Source of the DNA: an uncultured Ruminococcus sp.
Lineage (GTDB): Bacteria; Bacillota; Clostridia; Oscillospirales; Ruminococcaceae
DNA length: 64,000 nucleotides
Assembly (NCBI GenBank): GCA_910579955.1
Contig: CAJTWE010000008.1
Coordinates: 28,445-92,444, forward strand
Direction of reading: 5' to 3'
The notes under the pieces were generated by a model. The model was not told where the DNA came from. It was given only the letters and a program-made list of their open reading frames with translations, and did no database searches. Each line of letters begins with the position of its first letter. Within the stretch, counting starts at the first letter, position 1. A program made the position numbers and the translations under genes. Shown one piece after another: positions 43,317 through 52,574 of the stretch.

Positions 43317-44255
43317 TTAACATATTCTGAAGAGAAAGTCAAGCCATATAGCGCATTTTTTTTTAAATTTCTGCTGTAATATTTTTTCCCTTTTTGTGGC
43401 ATTTTCACAAGATATGGTCATTTCGCCTATTTTTTCATGATTTTTATCCATTATTTTTTTGTGAAAACACATTTCATATGCCGGAAGTCCTGTTGCCCAC
43501 ACATATTTACATTTCATATATGAGAATGCTTCTTTCTTTATACCTCCCGGTTTTGAGGCAAGATCTATAAATATGCAGCTCTCACCAAGGCTCATTATTT
43601 CCTCTGCTCCAAATATCTCTGCCGGCACTGTATTGAAAATTATATCTGTTTCAGAGAGCAAATTCCTGTCGGGCATTATTCCAGACGGCTTTACTCCCAT
43701 AGCTTTTATTTTCATTCTGTCATATTCCTTACGGGCTGCTGCGGTTACGTCTGCGCCCAATTTTACAAGTCTGTCAGTAAGGATCTCGCCTATCCTGCCA
43801 AATCCAGTTACCAGCACACGACTTCCCCAGATGGTTCTGCCTGTTTCCTCCATAGCTGTTTTCAGCGCCACCTCCGCTGTGGGAACTGCATTTGCAAGAG
43901 CGAGTACTTCATCCTTCATATAATTATAGTGTCTAAGTCCTTTGCTTTCTGCCTCCTTTTCAATCTGTTCTCCTCCTACACCAAGCAGAACTGTTCCCCC
44001 ATCTTTTATTCTTTCCATTGCTGCGCATACATCTGCAAACTCTTTTTTGTTAAATACCGGCGGCAGCAGCAATACATCAGCCTTTGCGCCAGTACTGCCA
44101 AATCTTTTAAAGCTTTCAGAAATTTCATTTCCATAGGAACTGAGCTTATCCTTATCAAACCCTATTATTTCAACGTCGTATATATCAGACAATTTCTCTG
44201 CTGCATACAGCATGCGTACATCTCCGCCTGCAACAAGAAGCCTGTTTTTTTCCAT
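43317..44255 (-). CDS. dpaA: Dipicolinate synthase subunit A, 5' part, interrupted
   Basis: The start at 44255 follows CGGAGATGG. Real DpaA sequence runs for 257 residues to KCKYVWATGLP at the TTCC core (43486-43483): MEKNRLLVAGGDVRMLYAAE, then the Rossmann motif VLVTGFGRIGEILTDRL and IFIDLASKPGGIKKEAF. After the core, the frame continues 55 codons into the element (AYEMCFHKKIMDKNHEK and on) to a stop at 43317; this tail is unlike DpaA. Fusion with 38721-38639 gives a 283-residue DpaA, close to the family length of just under 300. As it stands, the protein lacks the conserved PGKxAPKTAG end and is probably not active. Confidence 0.92.
   Translation of the reverse strand: MEKNRLLVAGGDVRMLYAAEKLSDIYDVEIIGFDKDKLSSYGNEISESFKRFGSTGAKADVLLLPPVFNKKEFADVCAAMERIKDGGTVLLGVGGEQIEKEAESKGLRHYNYMKDEVLALANAVPTAEVALKTAMEETGRTIWGSRVLVTGFGRIGEILTDRLVKLGADVTAAARKEYDRMKIKAMGVKPSGIMPDRNLLSETDIIFNTVPAEIFGAEEIMSLGESCIFIDLASKPGGIKKEAFSYMKCKYVWATGLPAYEMCFHKKIMDKNHEKIGEMTISCENATKREKILQQKFKKKCAIWLDFLFRIC
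43483..43486 (-). other. Left attachment core of the dpaA intervening element
   Basis: TTCC on the minus strand, preceded by GCAACAGGAC of dpaA and followed by GGCATATG of the element. Confidence 0.75.
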
Positions 44256-44340
44256 AAAACCATCTCCGTTCGGGTACATTACAGCTTCGGCTTTCTTCAT
44301 TCTATGATGTTTATATATGTTTTGTGCAGCCATATGCAAA

Positions 44341-44377
44341 CCGAAAAGGCACCTGCATTTCTGCAAGTGCCCTTCGG
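44341..44377 (-). terminator. Terminator of htrA, upstream of dpaA
   Basis: CCGAAGGGCACTTGCA-GAAA-TGCAGGTGCC with a TTTTCGGTTT end on the minus strand. Confidence 0.75.
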
Positions 44378-44437
44378 AAAATAATAAGGAGAATGTATGA
44401 AGATAGTGGATTGCTATTTAGCTTGCGGAATACTATA

Positions 44438-46045
44438 TTACTCCGCCTTTGCTACAGCTTCTTCAAGTGTCACTGTAACATCCATCTGCTGACCCTGACG
44501 AACTATTGTCAATACGACCTGTTCACCTGCGTCATGCTGATTTTTATATTCATTAAGTTCTTCTGTTGTAGTAATTTCATTGCCGTCAATTGCAATAATA
44601 AAGTCCTGAACTTGAAGTCCTGCCTTATCAGCAGCACCACCCTCAGTTACACTGATAATACAAGCGCCCATTGGGAAATTATACGCCTGTGCTACAGCTT
44701 CGGATACATCCTGACAGGTAATGCCAAGCTGAGGTCTGCCTGTTACATAACCGTATGTGATAAGGTCATCTACGATTTCCTTTGCTTCGGTTATCGGAAT
44801 AGCAAATCCGATACCCTCAATAGAAGCATTATTGCTTGAATAGCTTGATGACATCTTAGCAGAGTTTATACCGATTACCTGTCCTGCACTATTTATAAGC
44901 GGACCGCCTGAGTTACCGCTGTTGATAGCAGTATCAGTCTGTATAAGTCTCATTTTCTTATCGTTTATAGTTATTTCTCGGTTAAGTGCGGAAATAATAC
45001 CGCAAGTAACAGTATTTTGAAGTTCAAGCCCCAGAGGATTGCCTATTGCAACAACAAGCTCGCCTACCTGACATTCATCGCTGTCGCCAAATTCAGCTGC
45101 AACAAGATCTGTCTGTTCAACCTTCAAAACCGCAAGGTCAGATTCAACATCGTATGCAACGATTTCAGCCTCGTATATTGTTTCCTGATCAGACATCTGT
45201 ACTTCCACAGACTGCGCAATTCCATAACCTGAACTGCTGTCATATATTACATGCGCATTTGTTACAATATATCCGTCGGAGGAAATAACAACGCCTGTAC
45301 CCGTACCGACAGCCTGCTGTGTCTGAGAGCCGCCATTATTAAATCCGAAATATCCAAATCCGAAGCTTGAAGGTGACTGAACGCTTGCTACAAATGTAGC
45401 CTGAACGCCTACAACAGACGGTGTCAGCTTGCTTACGATCTCTGGAATAGTAATAGCATCTTTTCTCGAAGCCAGCTCAATTAAACTTTGAGACACGCCG
45501 CCTGATGCAATATTAGGAAGTGTACTTTTATTATTACTATTATTTTCACCTGTATTTTTGTCTTCTCCTGATTCATCCGCAGGAGCAATGTAGCTATTAT
45601 TGTCTTTACCTACCTGATCATTTTTCTTGCTGGTAAAATATCCGCCTGCGAAAGACGCACTTACAACAAATACTGCTGCTGTAATAGCCGCTGCAATTTT
45701 CAGACCTTTTTTACTGCCCTTTTTCTTTTCTTTATTATCAACGGGCTGTGCTGCATTTGTATAATAATTTGCGTAGTTTACGCCGTTTTCGCTGCCTGTT
45801 CTGTTTGTGTAGCTATTGCCGGTATTGTAGCCGCTGTTATAAGGAGAACCGCCTGTGTAGCCTGTATTACTACTGGAGTAACCATTGCTTCTAATCGGTT
45901 CGTCCTGATGAGGAGTAGAGTTGCGATAGTAGCCGCTTCTATAATCAGAACCGGTATTTTGCTCATTTGTATTATTTGCATTCGAGGAATTATCAGCTCC
46001 CAATACTGCATCGTTCAGCTTGTTGTCATTTTCAAATTCAGCCAT
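44438..46045 (-). CDS. htrA: HtrA/DegP-like serine protease with PDZ domain
   Basis: 535 residues. The cytoplasmic N-terminus of about 113 residues is very rich in Asn, Tyr, Gly and Ser. One membrane segment lies at about 118-138, followed by an Asn/Ser linker. The S1C protease domain has the triad in YIVTNAHVI (His), ESDLAVLKV (Asp) and INSGNSGGPLINS (Ser). The PDZ domain (about 430-520) contains ITCQDVSEAVAQ and GLQVQDFIIAIDGNEI. It degrades misfolded proteins outside the membrane. The low-complexity N-terminus is longer than in most family members. Confidence 0.93.
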   Translation of the reverse strand: MAEFENDNKLNDAVLGADNSSNANNTNEQNTGSDYRSGYYRNSTPHQDEPIRSNGYSSSNTGYTGGSPYNSGYNTGNSYTNRTGSENGVNYANYYTNAAQPVDNKEKKKGSKKGLKIAAAITAAVFVVSASFAGGYFTSKKNDQVGKDNNSYIAPADESGEDKNTGENNSNNKSTLPNIASGGVSQSLIELASRKDAITIPEIVSKLTPSVVGVQATFVASVQSPSSFGFGYFGFNNGGSQTQQAVGTGTGVVISSDGYIVTNAHVIYDSSSGYGIAQSVEVQMSDQETIYEAEIVAYDVESDLAVLKVEQTDLVAAEFGDSDECQVGELVVAIGNPLGLELQNTVTCGIISALNREITINDKKMRLIQTDTAINSGNSGGPLINSAGQVIGINSAKMSSSYSSNNASIEGIGFAIPITEAKEIVDDLITYGYVTGRPQLGITCQDVSEAVAQAYNFPMGACIISVTEGGAADKAGLQVQDFIIAIDGNEITTTEELNEYKNQHDAGEQVVLTIVRQGQQMDVTVTLEEAVAKAE

Positions 46046-46140
46046 GAAATATCATCCTTTCAATCTATTTAAAAGCTATTGCTTTTGTTTTTGTAATTAT
46101 AATTATACTTTTTTATGTGATAATATTATGATAACCTATA

Positions 46141-46165
46141 GAAAACGCAGTAAAACTGAACTGCG
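46141..46165 (-). terminator. Terminator of the SGNH esterase gene
   Basis: CGCAGT/ACTGCG stem with TTTTC after it on the minus strand. Confidence 0.65.
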
Positions 46166-46225
46166 GACTTTTTCACAACCGGATTGCAAAGCTTACACAC
46201 ATAACATAAATCTATTACTTATATA

Positions 46226-47446
46226 TTACTTACTCGCAATATATTCTGAAAACGTGCCACTAAACAAACCTGCTGTACTCTCTGCATAATATTTTAGTAT
46301 AAGAGTTGCATCGGAAATTTCTACACTTCCGCTGCTGTCAGCATCAGCTGTAAGAGCGTCGATACCTGTTATAGGCGCTTCAAGAGAAGCCAGATCATAT
46401 GCATAAATTTTAAGAGCAGCTGTTGCATCAGATATCGTTACATCGCCATCTGCATCAACATCTCCCACGCCCTTTTTCAATATTTTGCCCACAACGCTGT
46501 CATTTATAGCTGTATTTACGCCTGCAAGAGTTGTCTCAGCGCCTGAATCCTTATATGCTCTGCGCATAAGAGAGCTGTTGCCTGCACCTGTTTCCGGAAG
46601 TCCAAGCACATCTATAACAGAGGCAGCCATTGCAAGGTGTCCTTTGCTGTTAGGATGTACATCGACATTATTTATATGTGTGTAAAAATATGAGTGATCT
46701 GCAAACAAATTAAAAGTATCAACTATCGAGGACATGCCGAGACCTCTTATAAAGTCATTAACACCACCGTCCTCAGGATAAAGAGTGTTATCTGGCTTTC
46801 CCTCAAGGTAGCTGTGAACGTTTGCACTAAGCGCAGTCATAGAACCGCTATTTGCAAGCGGAGTATCGTCAGCACTCAGACTCATTGGGTTGTATATAGT
46901 CTGCACTACCACCTGAGCATCTGTCATTGAGTGCACACGGTTTTCGATTTCCTGCACATTTGCATTGAAAGATTTGATAACTTCCGGCATAACAGAATTC
47001 AGATAAAGCTGCATCTGAAAGATAAACATATCTCCCTGCCCTTTCATTGCAGTTATAAGCTCTGCCATTGTGTTATACTTAGTTGCGTCAATAAACTCAT
47101 TATTAAGAACAGGATACAGAATATCATTGCCGCCTATTGTTATAAGAACAACATCTGCATCGGCGATTTCACTCTGCACAGTACCATCAGAAAGCTGTGC
47201 AAGCAGTCCTTCGCTTGTCAGTTCGTTGGACGCAAAATTCACAAGCTCTGCACCGTAATATTCACTTACAATCTGCGGATATGAGGCTATAAGCGAACCG
47301 TCCATTGAGTAGCCGTTTGTGATACTGTCACCCAGTGCTACGATTTTTACTGCTCCGTCAGCACTTGCATTCATAGGTGCAGACGATGCCAGAAGTGTCA
47401 TAGCAGCGAGAAAAGCAGCTGTAATTTTTTTAGTTTTATTTTTCAT
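46226..47446 (-). CDS. SGNH/GDSL esterase with C-terminal dockerin
   Basis: 406 residues. Signal peptide 1-29. The SGNH domain (33-300) has block I IVALGDSITNGYS (nucleophile Ser), block III LITIGGNDIL and block V DVHPNSKGH (Asp-x-x-His). The dockerin follows: GDVDADGDVTISDATAALKIYA and DADSSGSVEISDATLILKYYA. It likely removes acetyl or similar groups from plant polysaccharides on the cellulosome; the CE family cannot be fixed by eye. The RBS is GGGAG; consensus promoter upstream. Confidence 0.88.
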   Translation of the reverse strand: MKNKTKKITAAFLAAMTLLASSAPMNASADGAVKIVALGDSITNGYSMDGSLIASYPQIVSEYYGAELVNFASNELTSEGLLAQLSDGTVQSEIADADVVLITIGGNDILYPVLNNEFIDATKYNTMAELITAMKGQGDMFIFQMQLYLNSVMPEVIKSFNANVQEIENRVHSMTDAQVVVQTIYNPMSLSADDTPLANSGSMTALSANVHSYLEGKPDNTLYPEDGGVNDFIRGLGMSSIVDTFNLFADHSYFYTHINNVDVHPNSKGHLAMAASVIDVLGLPETGAGNSSLMRRAYKDSGAETTLAGVNTAINDSVVGKILKKGVGDVDADGDVTISDATAALKIYAYDLASLEAPITGIDALTADADSSGSVEISDATLILKYYAESTAGLFSGTFSEYIASK

Positions 47447-47559
47447 AAAAATTTACTCCCTTCATAATGAAAGCAAAGGCAATTCCAAACAAAAATCATA
47501 CTGAAAACTCACAGTAATGAAGTCTTTATGCAGTATTGCCCTACATATTTTATGTTTTA

Positions 47560-47588
47560 ATTATACACACTACAGCTCATATTGTCAA
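47560..47588 (-). promoter_or_regulatory. Promoter of the SGNH esterase gene
   Basis: TTGACA, 17 bases, TATAAT on the minus strand. Confidence 0.75.
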
Positions 47589-47655
47589 GCAAGAGCAACA
47601 TTTACCATGTTTATCATGCAAAGAAATTAAAAAAAATCACACCAAATAAAACCCA

Positions 47656-47692
47656 AAACAGCCGCACTGCAATAAATACAGTAGCGGCTGTT
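47656..47692 (-). terminator. Terminator of the aquaporin gene
   Basis: AAACAGCCGCTACTG pairs with CAGTGCGGCTGTTT; a TTTTATTT stretch follows on the minus strand. Confidence 0.75.
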
Positions 47693-47741
47693 TCGGGAAA
47701 AACAATGAGAAAAAAGAGATAAATGCTCTAGACTTCAAAAA

Positions 47742-48455
47742 TTATTTGATCTTCTTATCAGGCTGGAGAAGCATAAATACAATTGCTGCAATTGCTGCGC
47801 CTACTAGTGGAGCAACGATAAATACCCACACCTGAGAAAGTGCGTCACCGCCCATAAGAAGTGCAGGACCTAAGCTTCTTGCCGGATTTACAGATGTGCC
47901 TGTAAATGGCACACCGAGAATATGTACGAGTATAAGTGTAAGACCAATAACTACACCCGATACAGAGCTATACTTTTCTTTAGATGTAACACCGAGAATT
48001 GCAAATACAAATACAAATGTAAGCACTACTTCAACAAGCAGAGCCTGAGTGAGAGATGCACCCATTGCACTTGCGTCTCCGTAACCATTAGTGCCAAGGC
48101 CATAATCAGTACCTCCAAGCATAGCCATAAGAATAGCCGCACCTGCGATACCGCCTAAAATCTGAGAAATAACATATCCAATAAAATCTGTAACGGACAT
48201 CTTGCCGGCAATGAGCATTCCAAGAGAAACCGCCGGATTTATATGACATCCTGAAACATTGCCAACGGAATATGCCATTGCTATAATAACAAGACCAAAG
48301 GCAATTGAAATAGCCAGTGTGGAGAATGAAAGCGGTACTAATACAGCCTGTGCATTAAGCAGTGCGTTAGCTGCAACAGCGCTTCCACAGCCAAAAATAA
48401 CAAGTACAGCAGTACCTATAAACTCTGCAATGTACTTACGGATTGATTCTAACAT
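47742..48455 (-). CDS. MIP-family aquaporin
   Basis: 237 residues, six membrane segments and two half-helices with NPA boxes: CHINPAVSLG and TSVNPARSLGPALL (the Arg of the selectivity filter follows the second). The start at 48455 is behind AAAGGAACG. The spacing and the residues after the second NPA look more like the AqpZ water-channel group than the glycerol facilitator; no glp genes are near. It moves water or small neutral solutes. Confidence 0.88.
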   Translation of the reverse strand: MLESIRKYIAEFIGTAVLVIFGCGSAVAANALLNAQAVLVPLSFSTLAISIAFGLVIIAMAYSVGNVSGCHINPAVSLGMLIAGKMSVTDFIGYVISQILGGIAGAAILMAMLGGTDYGLGTNGYGDASAMGASLTQALLVEVVLTFVFVFAILGVTSKEKYSSVSGVVIGLTLILVHILGVPFTGTSVNPARSLGPALLMGGDALSQVWVFIVAPLVGAAIAAIVFMLLQPDKKIK

Positions 48456-48496
48456 TTTTATCGTTCCTTTCAAACAACATTTTTATTTATGTACAT

Positions 48497-48525
48497 ATTA
48501 TACCATCAAGCAACTCTTTTGTCAA
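48497..48525 (-). promoter_or_regulatory. Promoter of the aquaporin gene
   Basis: TTGACA, 17 bases, TATAAT on the minus strand, a full consensus. Confidence 0.78.
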
Positions 48526-48585
48526 GTAAAATTGTATTACCAGACGTAAAAATGAAACCTTGATTTTTGTGCATACTGCACAATG

Positions 48586-49497
48586 CTATCCGGCAAGTCC
48601 TGAGCGCTCTATGCCTTGGGTAAAATACTTTTGCAGAAAAATATACATGATCAGGATAGGAAATACCGAAAGAAAGCATCCTGCCTCAAGCCATACTATC
48701 TGTTCACGCAGACTTACCTCAGCGCCACCGAAAAGCTTCTGCGAAAGAAGTATGTTAAGATTTTTAAGACTGAGGGCTATAGTCTGATTTTTATCAAAAA
48801 ATGTTGAGCTTACATAAAAATCATTCCAGTACCATACTACTGAAAACAAAAAAACTGTGAGAAATGCGGATCTTGCATTGGGTGCGCAAACAGATAAAAA
48901 AGTCCTGAAAGGGCCGCAGCCGTCAAGGTATGCTGCATCTTCAAGTTCAGTGGGCAGTCCTCTGAAAAATTGACGGAATATAAATATCATAAGTCCCGAT
49001 TTTATACCACACCCCATCGCCGCTGGAAGATACATACAAAGAGGATTGTTTATAAGATTAAAAGGCCCGAAATAACGAAAGATCATATACTGCGGAATAG
49101 ATATGATCTGGGACGGCACAAGAATCATCAAGATAACTATTCCAAAAAGCAGTCCTTTGCCCTTAAACCTAAATCTTGCAAATCCATATCCTGTCACTGC
49201 GCAGGACAAAACCTGAACGGCTGCACATCCTACATTCAATAAAAATGTTGTACAAAGGGTTTTCCAGTAGTTCATTACCTCCATTGTTTCACGTATAACG
49301 TCAAGAGTAAGATGCTTTGGCAGCCATATTACCGTTGGGTCATTCATGTCCTCAGGAGTACGGAAAGCACAGCTCACCATATAAATAAGCGGATATAATA
49401 TAACAAAGCTTAATCCAAACAGTATAAAAAATCGAACTACACTCCATATTACAGTACTGCATTTTCGCCTAATAGCAGATTTTTCTGTACTTCTCAT
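48586..49497 (-). CDS. Carbohydrate ABC transporter permease (MalG type)
   Basis: 303 residues; the ATG at 49497 follows GAGGTGGAG. Six membrane segments. The EAA loop that contacts the ATPase is seen as LEDAAYLDGCGPFRTFLSVCAPNARSAF (in two pieces). Last gene of the eight-gene operon and the partner of the permease encoded at 49499-50392. A short inverted repeat (48567-48583) lies directly after the stop. Confidence 0.9.
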   Translation of the reverse strand: MRSTEKSAIRRKCSTVIWSVVRFFILFGLSFVILYPLIYMVSCAFRTPEDMNDPTVIWLPKHLTLDVIRETMEVMNYWKTLCTTFLLNVGCAAVQVLSCAVTGYGFARFRFKGKGLLFGIVILMILVPSQIISIPQYMIFRYFGPFNLINNPLCMYLPAAMGCGIKSGLMIFIFRQFFRGLPTELEDAAYLDGCGPFRTFLSVCAPNARSAFLTVFLFSVVWYWNDFYVSSTFFDKNQTIALSLKNLNILLSQKLFGGAEVSLREQIVWLEAGCFLSVFPILIMYIFLQKYFTQGIERSGLAG

Positions 49498-49498
49498 G

Positions 49499-50392
49499 TT
49501 ACTCCACCTCATAGTAGACGAATTTATTTATAACAGCTGTAATAATACCTACAGCAGCCATGACTATTGCAAAATATATCCATGCCATTGCCGACGCTTC
49601 GCCGTACTTCCAATCCATCTGCAAATCTGCAATTCTTCTCATAACCTGATTGCTCGGATCTGTAAAAGAATCTATAACAGTAAAAATAAAGCAAGCAAGT
49701 ATCATCGGGCTAACGCTCGGAAGAGTTACCTTCCAAAAGTATTCCCACTCGGTAGCGCCTTCTATTTGTGCAGCTTCCTTGGCGGAAACCGGTATATTTT
49801 GCAGCGCTGCCATAAACATAAGTATCTGTATACCGGCGCTCCAAACTACAGAAAAAATATCATTTGCCGCTGTCTCAAACCAAACTGCAAGCTGGTAGGA
49901 TATGCTGTTTATTCCCAGCAGTTCCATCAGCTCTTCAACAAGATCTACGGAAAACGTTGTAGAAAATCTATCAGCACCGCCGTTTCCTGTAGTCGCCATA
50001 TTTCCGCTGATTATATTAAAAACAGGTCCTGTGGCGATAATTACCGGCAGAAAAAACGCCGCCCTTGCAGCTGTTCTTCCCCTAAACTTTTGACAAAGAA
50101 GAAGCGCAATAAACAGAGAAAATATCATAATAAGAGGTGTTTTCCAAAGGGTGGCTCTGAGAACATTCACAAGATAGCTGCGATAATTCGGATCTTCATT
50201 AAGTGCGTAATTATACTTGTCAAGTCCTGCAAATTCGCCCATCATACCTCCTGCATCCAAACGCAGATCATAAAATGAATAGATAAATGACTGCACAAGA
50301 GGTATAATAAAGAAAATAAGCGCACCTATGAACCATACTGAAACGAACCCGTAACCATAAAGATTTTTTCTTTTCTGAAAGCTTATTTTCAT
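49499..50392 (-). CDS. Carbohydrate ABC transporter permease (MalF type)
   Basis: 297 residues; the ATG at 50392 is 9 bases after GGAGG. Six membrane segments; the EAA loop is EAAQIEGATEWEYFWKVTLP. It pairs with the next gene. The extracytoplasmic loop (about 120-170) is longer than usual and Asn/Gly-rich. Confidence 0.9.
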   Translation of the reverse strand: MKISFQKRKNLYGYGFVSVWFIGALIFFIIPLVQSFIYSFYDLRLDAGGMMGEFAGLDKYNYALNEDPNYRSYLVNVLRATLWKTPLIMIFSLFIALLLCQKFRGRTAARAAFFLPVIIATGPVFNIISGNMATTGNGGADRFSTTFSVDLVEELMELLGINSISYQLAVWFETAANDIFSVVWSAGIQILMFMAALQNIPVSAKEAAQIEGATEWEYFWKVTLPSVSPMILACFIFTVIDSFTDPSNQVMRRIADLQMDWKYGEASAMAWIYFAIVMAAVGIITAVINKFVYYEVE

Positions 50393-50397
50393 AAGTC

Positions 50398-52557
50398 TCA
50401 TCCTCCACTCACCGAAAAATCACTGAGAAAATATTCTTTCCCTCCTGATATCACTGACATTTTTTCAAGATCTGTAATGATAATACTGCCGTCTTCGTAT
50501 TCTGTATAGATCCTGCTCCCCACCTTACGATAATCTGTTATAAACTGTCCGCTAACGTCTTTAAGAACCGTACTTACAAATAAAAGATCCTGTGCCGCCT
50601 GCTCTGTCCAATCGTCGTAATATGCATAGTATAGATTTTCAAGCTCAGTTCCCGCAATAACGCTTGTTTTTTCACCTATCATATCATAATTCGGATTGCT
50701 GCCGGATGCTATGGCAAGCAGCAAAAGCTCTCTGCTGTCTGCACTGCCGTTTATAGGCTCGGTACTATACGATCTCAGACCATGGAGAACTATCTGACAT
50801 AAAGGTATATCTTCATCAAAAATATCGTATTCTCCCGACGTTAGAGGGACATTGCTTATTCTGTCTACATAGGGAATAGCGTAGGCATTTGCCCTGTCTG
50901 CCAGTATACTATTCATAGAATCTTTAAGCGTTTTATAGCCTTCTTCAAGCAAATCCTGCGATTTATTTCTTGAGATAGCTTCACGGCCATAATCACCATA
51001 CAGAACGCATGCGAGTTCAGAAAGACAAATATTTTGTATTTCATTCTCATTTAAGCTTTCGGAAAGGGTTTTAAACATATCCGGATATTCAGAAGGCGTC
51101 AATAATGAAAGCGCACCCTTAGATTTTAGTGCTTTTCCGCTTACAATATCATAATCATGCAGCTTTGCATATTCTCCCGATACACGAACAGCTCCGTCTA
51201 TATGTTCGCTGTATCCGCTGCCGGACTTAAATCTTGTATTCTTCACAGCCGGATAAAGGACAAAATCGTTTTTATCAGCATATTCTATAAGCTCATAGAA
51301 ATCATTGCCGCCTATAACACTTGCAGCATCTGCCTTTGTATCAATTTTATTTTTTATACCCTCGTTCGTCCACTTATTATAGCTCACAACCAAGTTTTCC
51401 ACACCCGAATTTTTAAGCGTTTCCATTATAATTTTCGCCTGCTCAGATGTGGTAAGCGCAGTTTTCATAGTAAGTGGTATACCTAAGAAAGAATGCTGCT
51501 TTTCCACTGCACCATAAAGAGAAATATACAGCTCTGGCTCGTAATACGATTTATGAACATCCATTTCATTCATAAGATACTCACGATAAGCAGCAGCAAC
51601 ATCTACATAATCCATACCCTTTCTGCCGCTATCTTCAAGCGGATAGTATCTTATAGATATTTTATCCGACTTGATATCGCCGCTTTCAAACACTGTAACC
51701 GCTGTGCTGTCATCTCCAGCCATATAGTAAGTATCATCACTTCTCAATGTAAAATCAAAACTGCAAAGGTTATAGCTGCTTCTGGACACTCCGCTTACGC
51801 TTGCCATCAGCTGTGCATTTGAATCACCGTCTGTACATACCGCCATAAGACCATTGTCACCGTTTACTATGCCATACATAGGAAAAAAGACCTGCTTTAC
51901 GTTATCTGGCATAGTAACCGGAACTTTAGTAATATCCCTTCCGTATACCATACCGGTATAACCTTTTGCATTTGTTTTGCCGTTATTGAAATTTATAAGC
52001 GCACCTGAACCGTCAGGTATAACGAAATAGCCCTTGTCATTTGAATCGGCAGCGCCAAAGCTGCTCATTATTGAAAGCTTTGTAAGCTTCTTGCTCTCCT
52101 TGCTTTCTTTTATGCCTGATACATCTACGGTCGCCTCAAGGTAATTTTCCCCCAATGTAAAACGCAGCGGTACTGTTATTCCTGCCTTTTTAAATTTATA
52201 TATTATTTCAGCACCGTCTGTAATATCTTTCACCGCCGCATCTGCGCCGTACAGTGATGAAATTCTTGTACTTGACCGTTTTTCTGGCTCACAGTAGGTT
52301 ATACTCAAAGGAGATTTAAGCTCTGATATAACAGTATTTGTTGCGATTTGGTCTAAATCTGCATTTTCAGGAGCTGAACGCCATACAGAGCCGTTTTTCT
52401 TATCCTGCAAAATTATTTGTCCGCTTGTATAATTTAAATATAATGAAAGGTTTGAGTTTTCTGCACATAGCCGTATTTCATCTTCCGCACTGGCATACAA
52501 AGCAAGCCCTCTTAGCATAATAGCAACTGCAATAATAACACCTGTGATTTTTTTCAT
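50398..52557 (-). CDS. Secreted DUF5696-type protein
   Basis: 719 residues. Signal peptide 1-23. The N-terminal part (25-330) is beta-rich (LYLNYTSGQIILQDKKNG, YFVIPDGSGALINF). The C-terminal part (about 340-640) has the look of a TIM barrel with SGVENLVVSYNKWTNEGI and FVLYPAVKNTRF. DUF5696 proteins are seen next to sugar ABC transporters in Firmicutes and are suspected glycoside hydrolases. I see no catalytic pair that I can name. It lies between the two permease pairs of the operon. Confidence 0.7.
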   Translation of the reverse strand: MKKITGVIIAVAIMLRGLALYASAEDEIRLCAENSNLSLYLNYTSGQIILQDKKNGSVWRSAPENADLDQIATNTVISELKSPLSITYCEPEKRSSTRISSLYGADAAVKDITDGAEIIYKFKKAGITVPLRFTLGENYLEATVDVSGIKESKESKKLTKLSIMSSFGAADSNDKGYFVIPDGSGALINFNNGKTNAKGYTGMVYGRDITKVPVTMPDNVKQVFFPMYGIVNGDNGLMAVCTDGDSNAQLMASVSGVSRSSYNLCSFDFTLRSDDTYYMAGDDSTAVTVFESGDIKSDKISIRYYPLEDSGRKGMDYVDVAAAYREYLMNEMDVHKSYYEPELYISLYGAVEKQHSFLGIPLTMKTALTTSEQAKIIMETLKNSGVENLVVSYNKWTNEGIKNKIDTKADAASVIGGNDFYELIEYADKNDFVLYPAVKNTRFKSGSGYSEHIDGAVRVSGEYAKLHDYDIVSGKALKSKGALSLLTPSEYPDMFKTLSESLNENEIQNICLSELACVLYGDYGREAISRNKSQDLLEEGYKTLKDSMNSILADRANAYAIPYVDRISNVPLTSGEYDIFDEDIPLCQIVLHGLRSYSTEPINGSADSRELLLLAIASGSNPNYDMIGEKTSVIAGTELENLYYAYYDDWTEQAAQDLLFVSTVLKDVSGQFITDYRKVGSRIYTEYEDGSIIITDLEKMSVISGGKEYFLSDFSVSGG

Positions 52558-52574
52558 AATATCATCACTTTCCC

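Larger units (their letters stand above)
38722..43486 (-). mobile_element. Skin-like intervening element in dpaA (4,765 bp)
   Basis: The segment between the two TTCC cores separates the 5' and 3' parts of dpaA, which lie in the same direction. It holds a serine recombinase gene 22 bp from the right core, a cohesin-like wall protein and a dockerin protein. On an excised circle the joined ends would read CATATG-TTCCGG-CATATG, a near-symmetrical site; the chromosome would read ACTTCCCGGGAAAG and code for a whole DpaA. This is the layout of sporulation-excised elements such as skin in sigK. Excision itself is inferred. Confidence 0.85.

Noticed and set aside
43317..43482. The 55-codon tail of the interrupted dpaA frame as real protein
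   Set aside because: It is read from element DNA, has low similarity in style to DpaA, and is absent after the predicted excision.
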